In this document: positions 6,658 to 11,473 of the stretch, one piece after another
Numbering within the stretch: the first letter of the stretch is position 1
Layout of the letters: every line of letters starts with the position of its first letter
Source of the DNA: an uncultured Methanomicrobiales archaeon
Lineage (GTDB): Archaea > Thermoplasmatota > Thermoplasmata > Methanomassiliicoccales > Methanomethylophilaceae
Reading direction: 5' to 3'
NCBI GenBank assembly: GCA_937892275.1
Contig: CALAVG010000056.1
Location: 1-11,473, forward strand
Length of the DNA: 11,473 bases
The notes under the pieces: model-generated
What the model was told of the DNA's origin: nothing
Seen by the model: the letters and a program-made list of their open reading frames with translations, nothing else
The model's database searches: none
Position numbers and translations under genes: made by a program

Positions 6658-7461
6658 TCAATCGATGTTTTCGTTAGCTTTCGACCTGGAGCGCACATGT
6701 CTGGGATGGTACACAACATTGATGAGCCCGGTGATCTTGTTTACCTCCACAGTGGACTTGACGCCGTAGATCTCCTCGATGTTCTCTTCGGTGATAACCT
6801 CCTCAGGGGTACCGGACACGATGATCCCCCCATCCTTCAGGACATAGAGCCTGTCACAGTACTGTGCGGCGATGTTCATGTCATGAAGTGCGCACAGGCA
6901 TGTGCATCCAGAATCCTTGACGATATCCAGCACTTCCAGCTGATATTTAATGTCCAGATGGTTGGTGGGTTCATCAAGTATCAGACAAGGAGTACGCTGA
7001 CAGAGGGCTCTTGCCAGGATAATACGCTGCTGTTCTCCTCCGGAGAGAGAAGAGAACACGCGGTCCCTGAATTCCCACATATCTACCTTTTCAAGAGATT
7101 CCTTGACTATCTGCCTGTCTTCGGCATTATCCATCTCCATGGATGATTTGTGGGGCGTCCTTCCCATGGCCACAACCTCATCGACCTTGAAGTCGAAGTT
7201 GTAGTAGTTGTGCTGTGTGACCACGGCTTCGCGCAATGCGCTCTCCTTGAGGGATAGTGAATCTATTTCGTCCCCACCCAACATGATGGTCCCGGTATCC
7301 TTCTTCATGGTCCTGTAGATGGCCTTTAGAAGGGTGGATTTACCGCTTCCGTTCGGACCGATGAGGCCTACGAACTCCCCTTCATTGACATAAATCGATG
7401 CCGTATTGACTATGCGCTTCTGAGGAACGGATACGCTAACGCCGTTCACATTTATGTCCAT
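6658..7461 (-). CDS. ABC transporter ATP-binding protein, FecE/BtuD class
   Basis: A 267-residue nucleotide-binding subunit that powers import through the adjacent permease at the inner face of the membrane. All ABC motifs are present: Walker A GPNGSGKST (residues 35-43), Q-loop Gln83, signature LSGGEQ (139-144), Walker B LILDEP with Asp163-Glu164, and H-loop His193. I chose the ATG at 7461 because it overlaps the permease stop by 1 nt (TGATG), indicating translational coupling. A longer open frame back to 7716 runs inside the permease gene and is not credible as coding. The class serves iron-siderophore, haem and cobalamin uptake. The substrate here depends on the binding protein and is not decided. 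It is the last gene of the operon and a terminator follows. Confidence 0.93.
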   Translation of the reverse strand: MDINVNGVSVSVPQKRIVNTASIYVNEGEFVGLIGPNGSGKSTLLKAIYRTMKKDTGTIMLGGDEIDSLSLKESALREAVVTQHNYYNFDFKVDEVVAMGRTPHKSSMEMDNAEDRQIVKESLEKVDMWEFRDRVFSSLSGGEQQRIILARALCQRTPCLILDEPTNHLDIKYQLEVLDIVKDSGCTCLCALHDMNIAAQYCDRLYVLKDGGIIVSGTPEEVITEENIEEIYGVKSTVEVNKITGLINVVYHPRHVRSRSKANENID

Positions 7462-8534
7462 CAGTTTGAACCCCCGAAGCTGTAGGATTTCTTGATCATG
7501 ATGTATGCGAACACCGGTGCACCGCATATCGCCGTGATGATTCCGATGGGAATCTCGGCGGCGGTGAACGATCTGGCCACGATATCGGCCACCAGCATGA
7601 ATATGGCACCCAAGAGGATGGAAACAGGGACAAGCTTCCAATGGTTTGTCCCGACCAATGCTCTGCCGACATGGGGTGTGATGAGTCCGACGAATCCGAT
7701 GACTCCGCACTTGCACACGACGAATGCTATCAGGAGGGAGGTCAGCACGATGTAAATCCTCCTCAGCGACGAGAGATTCACACCCAGGGTGGTGGCGGTA
7801 TCATCACCCAGCATCATCGCGTTGAGTGAACGTAATTGGGTAGAGAAGAAGATCAGACAGATTAGTAGCGGCAATCCGACCATCCACACGCTCTCGAATC
7901 CTTGGACGCTGAGAGAACCCATCAGCCAGAACGTGATACTCCTGATTCCTGCAGCGTCCGGGACCAGATATACGATCAGGTTCGAGAACGCGCTGCATAT
8001 AGATGATATTATAACTCCGGAGAGGACGAGCTTGGTCGCGGTCATCCTGCCTCCGAATGATGAAAGGGTGAACACGAAGACGGAAGAGAGTATTGCACCG
8101 ATGAAGGCGAAGATCTCAACCCCCCAACCGCTCATGAACGATCCTGCAAGGATCGTAGCACCCATCAGAATGGCAAATGTAGCTCCTAACGATGCTCCTG
8201 AGGATATTCCCAGAATGTATGGGTCCGCCAGTGGGTTCTGCACCATTGCCTGCATCACCACACCCACAAGAGCGAGTGATGCGCCCACCAGAACTCCCAT
8301 TATGGCTCTTGGGGCATACAGCTGCCATACTATGGCAACGGTTGCGGGTCTGATATCCGATATATCGCCGATCCCGAACAGTTGGTTCCCCCATATCCGG
8401 AGGACGGTCTCGAACGGGATCTCGACAACACCGATGAAGGAACTGAAGATCAGAATGATCAGCATGATCACTACCAGTATGATCGTCAGCCAAGCTGTGG
8501 ATATGTTGCCTAGTTTATTCATAGTACCTACCAT
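7461..8534 (-). CDS. ABC transporter permease, FecCD/BtuC family
   Basis: A 357-residue integral membrane protein, the usual length for the family, with about ten hydrophobic segments beginning at residue 16. Family hallmarks are APRAIMGVLVGASLALVG, the NPLADPYILGISSGASLG stretch, FVGLITPHVGR (near the loop that contacts the ATPase) and EIPIGIITAICGAP near the C-terminus. It most likely acts as a homodimer that moves a metal chelate or corrinoid into the cell. The start could be the ATG at 8534 or the one at 8522; GGTAGG sits just before the latter and could be a weak ribosome-binding site, so 8522 is quite possible. It lies 46 nt after the binding-protein gene with no terminator between, and overlaps the ATPase start by 1 nt. 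Confidence 0.93.
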   Translation of the reverse strand: MVGTMNKLGNISTAWLTIILVVIMLIILIFSSFIGVVEIPFETVLRIWGNQLFGIGDISDIRPATVAIVWQLYAPRAIMGVLVGASLALVGVVMQAMVQNPLADPYILGISSGASLGATFAILMGATILAGSFMSGWGVEIFAFIGAILSSVFVFTLSSFGGRMTATKLVLSGVIISSICSAFSNLIVYLVPDAAGIRSITFWLMGSLSVQGFESVWMVGLPLLICLIFFSTQLRSLNAMMLGDDTATTLGVNLSSLRRIYIVLTSLLIAFVVCKCGVIGFVGLITPHVGRALVGTNHWKLVPVSILLGAIFMLVADIVARSFTAAEIPIGIITAICGAPVFAYIMIKKSYSFGGSN

Positions 8535-8580
8535 CGAGGGTTAAGGGGTTTTGTAAAGAGTTTGTGTTATGAAGGTGACA

Positions 8581-9591
8581 TCATCCGAACATTTCGTAGA
8601 TGTTGTCCAGCATCTTCAGGACGGCAGGGTCTCCGCCGTATGCAAGGCTCAGCCACATATCGTTGTAGTTCTCCTCGACGATCGCGGGACAGAGTGCGAG
8701 GTTGGGATCGGATGTCCATGCTGCGTAGTTGGTGTCATGATCGCATCCGCCGTAGCAGATAAAGTAGAGGAGGTCGATGGTATCGGCCCTGTCGATAACG
8801 GAAGCCAGCTGAATTTTTCCTCCGTCAGGGAATACGTTGGTGACGCCGACGTAGTCAAGGATGTCTCCAGCGAAGGTTTCGGTTCCGTACATCCAAAGTC
8901 CCTTGGAGAGGTCGGTGCTTCCGAGAGAATCATAGAGGGCGACGTTGACAGTGCTGGTGGAAAGAGCACCCTTGACATCACCGAGCTTGTTGATGAAGGT
9001 CTTAAGGAACTGATCGGTCTTATCCTCGATTCCGAAGATGTGGCCGAGGTTGACGTAGTCATAGATCATGGATTCGATATCCATCGCGCCGTTCATGGAC
9101 TCGAGTGCCCAGATGTTGCAGTCCAGGTCGTTCCAGTAGGCTGCTGTTCCGATGGAACCCTCTTTGAATCCGGAGGACCATCCGACGATGAGGTCAGGTT
9201 CCCAGCTTGTTACGGTTGCACAATCAGAGTTTCCGACGAACACATGGTCCTCTCCGATCCTCTTCACGACTTTGTCGTAGGCGGCCTTATACTCGTCCGC
9301 TACTTCCTCCTCATCATAGAACAATCCAACGATCTTGTCTTCAAGACCGAAGTAGAGCATGATATTCAGAAAAGTAGAGCATCCGCAGGCAACACGCTCA
9401 GGGATGGCGGTGAAGTTCTGTGTTACATATCCGCTTCCGGATGTATATGTTGAGATCGTTGCGATGACCTCGTCGCTGTCCCCCTCGCTGGAGGAGGAGC
9501 TGTTGTTGTTTCCGATAAAGAATCCTCCAGCGAAAGCAACGGCGACAAGAATTACCGCGACAACGATCGTGGTGACTTGCTTTGACTCCAT
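8581..9591 (-). CDS. ABC transporter substrate-binding protein (iron-chelate/cobalamin class)
   Basis: A 336-residue extracytoplasmic binding protein. Residues 7-27 form a hydrophobic helix, followed by a Ser-rich, acidic linker (31-40). There is no lipobox cysteine, so it is probably tethered by this uncleaved helix rather than by lipid. The body has the class III (TroA/BtuF-like) pattern: AIPERVACGCSTFLNIMLYFGLEDKIVGL near residues 62-90, SWEPDLIVGWSS, and a mixed alpha/beta C-terminal lobe. Cysteines at 69 and 71 and a later CYGGCDHD motif are unusual and might bind metal or form a disulfide. It is the first gene of the operon; GTGAT (9595-9599, minus) just before the ATG serves as ribosome-binding site. 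Iron chelate, haem or corrinoid are all possible ligands. Confidence 0.88.
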   Translation of the reverse strand: MESKQVTTIVVAVILVAVAFAGGFFIGNNNSSSSSEGDSDEVIATISTYTSGSGYVTQNFTAIPERVACGCSTFLNIMLYFGLEDKIVGLFYDEEEVADEYKAAYDKVVKRIGEDHVFVGNSDCATVTSWEPDLIVGWSSGFKEGSIGTAAYWNDLDCNIWALESMNGAMDIESMIYDYVNLGHIFGIEDKTDQFLKTFINKLGDVKGALSTSTVNVALYDSLGSTDLSKGLWMYGTETFAGDILDYVGVTNVFPDGGKIQLASVIDRADTIDLLYFICYGGCDHDTNYAAWTSDPNLALCPAIVEENYNDMWLSLAYGGDPAVLKMLDNIYEMFG

Positions 9592-9601
9592 TTTATCACT
9601 T

Positions 9602-9614
9602 GGATATATAATCC
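9602..9614 (-). promoter_or_regulatory. Dyad upstream of the ABC operon
   Basis: GGAT (9602-9605) and ATCC (9611-9614) flank an AT core, giving a short symmetric element 11 nt before the start codon. It sits near the likely transcription start, where a metal-dependent repressor could act. The arms are only 4 bp, so this is weak. Confidence 0.25.
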
Positions 9615-9635
9615 GATAAAGACAGTAGTTTGATT

Positions 9636-9649
9636 CTATTAAATTATAC
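9636..9649 (-). promoter_or_regulatory. Likely TATA box for the ABC operon
   Basis: The minus strand reads GTATAATTTAATAG here, the best AT-rich box in the region. It would place transcription start near 9612-9620, leaving a leader of about 25 nt that contains the GTGAT ribosome-binding site. Confidence 0.45.
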
Positions 9650-9683
9650 GGTCATAGTTTCTTTACTAACTCATCCTGTGGTC

Positions 9684-9709
9684 GATTGGTAGTAATTCTA
9701 TCACCAATC
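9684..9709. repeat. Inverted repeat between divergent operon and lon promoters
   Basis: GATTGGT (9684-9690) and ACCAATC (9703-9709) are perfect 7-bp arms 12 nt apart. Symmetry extends loosely outward, with GGTC facing GGCC. It lies midway between the two divergent promoters and could be a shared regulator site, though 7-bp arms alone are modest evidence. Confidence 0.4.
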
Positions 9710-9739
9710 TTCGGCCATTCCTAAGTACTCATCAAAAAC

Positions 9740-9768
9740 TTTTTTATAGAAGAACAATTCAAGTGTTC
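9740..9768 (+). promoter_or_regulatory. lon promoter: TATA box followed by a dyad
   Basis: The T-rich box CTTTTTTATAG (9740-9750) is a fair archaeal TATA element. Immediately after it, GAACA (9752-9756) and TGTTC (9764-9768) form a dyad between the box and the expected transcription start near 9773. A protein bound there would block initiation. AGGAG (9781-9785) is a clear ribosome-binding site 6 nt before the ATG. Confidence 0.45.
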
Positions 9769-9791
9769 AACCCCAAATTAAGGAGAGTTCC

Positions 9792-11473
9792 ATGAGAGTA
9801 ATCCCGCTGTACAACTATCTGGTATTACCGAACGCACTCACATACGTCCCGATCAGCAGCATTGAGGATCCTGCATCCGAGCTCGAGATTGAGGCAAGGG
9901 TGGTACTTATCTGTGCCAAGGGCTCGGACCTCGGTAGCAAGTCACTGGAGGAGAGGTTCTATCCTATTGGTGTGACAGGCACCATCATTGAGTCCGATAT
10001 ACAGGGTTATGTGGCTGTGGCCACCGATAGGCGTGTGAACATCGATGTCATCTCATACGAAGGTGACGGACTCGCGGTCACTTACTCGGACCGTGAGAGC
10101 GAACACGATCTTTCTGACGACGAGAGGCATGAACGGTTCATCAGGATGAAGGCTGCCATCACCAAGATGATGGCTAAATCCAATGCACCGGATTGGTGGA
10201 AGAACTACGTCGACAAGCTGGACAGCATCGAGAAACTCACCGCGGCATCATCCATCGGTATGAACATCAACAACGCGGAACGTTACGAGGTGCTCGCCAT
10301 AGACAGCGAGAAGGAGCGTTCCGAGAGGATGGAACAACTTGTTATGGAGATGGTGGAGATCTCGGAGCTGAACATCCAATCGCGTCTGGATCAGAACAGC
10401 AAGAACCAGAAGGCCGTGAGGGAATCCGCCATTAGGCACCAGATGGAGTTCCTCCAGAAACAGCTCGATGAACTGAATCCCGACGGCATGTCGGAGATCG
10501 GTCAGCTGGAGAAGAGGATCGAGGAGTCCGGAATGAACGAGACCGCCTACAAGGAGGCGATGAAGGCCCTCAACCGTATGAAGCAGGACGGACAGAACGG
10601 CCACGAGTACGGTACGCTCTATGATTACATCGATTTCCTGACCAGCCTCTCGTGGAAGAGCGACGAGGCCGAGGAGATAGATCTGGAGGAGGCCGAGAGG
10701 GTACTCGACGAGGAGCACTTCGGACTGAAGAAGATCAAGGACCGCATCATACAGCAGATCGCGGTTATGAACTTGAACAGGAAGCAGTACGGTACCATCC
10801 TGCTGTTCGTCGGAGCACCCGGTACCGGTAAGACCAGTATCGGACAGTCCATCGCCAAAGCGCTGAACAGGAAGTATGTCAGGGTCAGTCTCGGCGGTGT
10901 GCGTGACGAGGCGGACATCAGGGGACACCGCAGAACATACATCGGTGCCATGCCCGGCCGTATAATGGACGGTATCCAGAAGAGCGGTTCATCCAATCCG
11001 GTCATGGTTCTGGACGAGGTGGACAAATTGTCGGTGTCGTACAACGGCGATCCGGCGAGCGCATTGCTGGAGGTGTTGGATCCGGAGCAGAACGGTACAT
11101 TCACAGATCATTACATGAACGTCCCGTATGATCTCTCGAAGGTCATGTTCATCTGTACGGCGAACACGATCGAGACCATCCCAGAACCCCTGCTGAACCG
11201 TATGGAGGTCATACACTTCCCCGGATACACCCCGACGGACAAGAAGAACATCGCACAGAAGCATCTAATCCCCAAGGCGATGGAGTCCATGGGCATATCC
11301 AAGGATGATCTGGAGATAGAGGATTCCGCATTGGAGTCGATAATATCCGATTACACCATGGAGACGGGAGTACGCGGACTGAAGAAGAGGATCGACACCC
11401 TGTGCAGGATAGCTGCGGTGAACCTGGTGAAGGGCAAGAACGATCCTTTGAAGGTCAACACCGAGAATCTCAG
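9792..11473 (+). CDS. lon: ATP-dependent protease Lon, bacterial (LonA) type, 3'-truncated by window
   Basis: The first 560 residues of a Lon protease; the frame is open to the window end. The order is an N-terminal substrate-binding (LAN) domain opening with LYNYLVLPNALTYVP (to about residue 115), then a helical and coiled-coil stretch with the LonA-like RHQMEFLQKQLDEL element. The AAA+ module follows: Walker A GAPGTGKTS (341-349), the GVRDEADIRGHRRTYIGAMPG block, Walker B MVLDEVDK (Asp408-Glu409), a sensor-1 TANT motif, and sensor-2 Arg near 528 in GVRGLKKR. The Ser-Lys proteolytic domain lies beyond the window. The LAN domain and lack of a membrane insertion in the AAA+ module mark this as soluble LonA, whereas most archaea carry membrane-bound LonB, suggesting ancient transfer from bacteria. 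A good ribosome-binding site precedes the ATG at 9792. The gene diverges from the ABC operon. Confidence 0.95.
   Translation, partial: MRVIPLYNYLVLPNALTYVPISSIEDPASELEIEARVVLICAKGSDLGSKSLEERFYPIGVTGTIIESDIQGYVAVATDRRVNIDVISYEGDGLAVTYSDRESEHDLSDDERHERFIRMKAAITKMMAKSNAPDWWKNYVDKLDSIEKLTAASSIGMNINNAERYEVLAIDSEKERSERMEQLVMEMVEISELNIQSRLDQNSKNQKAVRESAIRHQMEFLQKQLDELNPDGMSEIGQLEKRIEESGMNETAYKEAMKALNRMKQDGQNGHEYGTLYDYIDFLTSLSWKSDEAEEIDLEEAERVLDEEHFGLKKIKDRIIQQIAVMNLNRKQYGTILLFVGAPGTGKTSIGQSIAKALNRKYVRVSLGGVRDEADIRGHRRTYIGAMPGRIMDGIQKSGSSNPVMVLDEVDKLSVSYNGDPASALLEVLDPEQNGTFTDHYMNVPYDLSKVMFICTANTIETIPEPLLNRMEVIHFPGYTPTDKKNIAQKHLIPKAMESMGISKDDLEIEDSALESIISDYTMETGVRGLKKRIDTLCRIAAVNLVKGKNDPLKVNTENL

Noticed and set aside
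7462..7716. N-terminal extension of the ABC ATPase
   Set aside because: The open frame upstream of 7461 lies wholly within the permease gene in another frame, and the ATPase fold begins normally at MDINVNG.

Overview
The window looks archaeal: a fragment of Thermoplasmatota, most likely Methanomassiliicoccales or a relative. The grounds are an archaeal/eukaryal-type IleRS, an archaeal PUA protein, archaeal-type RtcB, TATA-box promoters (one apparently leaderless), a tRNA gene without encoded CCA, and TGA as the stop of all six genes that finish here. The order-level placement is inference. It rests on TGA-only stops plus an in-frame TAG in an essential gene, a pattern expected of pyrrolysine-using methanogens.

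Layout. Positions 1-2288 hold the 3' part of ileS (+ strand), open throughout except for one in-frame TAG at 399-401. GC at third codon positions drops near position 600. A terminator hairpin follows. About 810 bp without a recognised gene (2289-3099) carry a tandem 10-mer repeat, a TATA box embedded in overlapping dyads and a chain of hairpins; this is the best place to look for undescribed RNA. A two-gene + strand operon follows: a PUA-domain RNA-binding protein (3100-3591) and an HD-domain phosphohydrolase (3593-4897).

On the minus strand, tRNA-His(GTG) (6369-6443) is followed 30 nt later by rtcB (4887-6338), the RNA ligase that joins tRNA exons. The rtcB 3' end overlaps the HD gene tail to tail by 11 bp. 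Next comes a complete minus-strand ABC importer of the iron-chelate/cobalamin class: binding protein (8581-9591), permease (7461-8534) and ATPase (6658-7461), with a hairpin terminator after the ATPase. A regulatory region of about 200 bp (9592-9791) separates it from a divergent + strand gene for a bacterial-type (LonA) ATP-dependent protease, cut by the window end.

Together these are mostly housekeeping RNA and protein quality-control genes plus one uptake operon. No mobile element, CRISPR array or defence system was recognised. The points worth following are the amber codon and composition step in ileS, the structured intergenic region, the tRNA-His/rtcB linkage and the LonA gene with dyads at its promoter.
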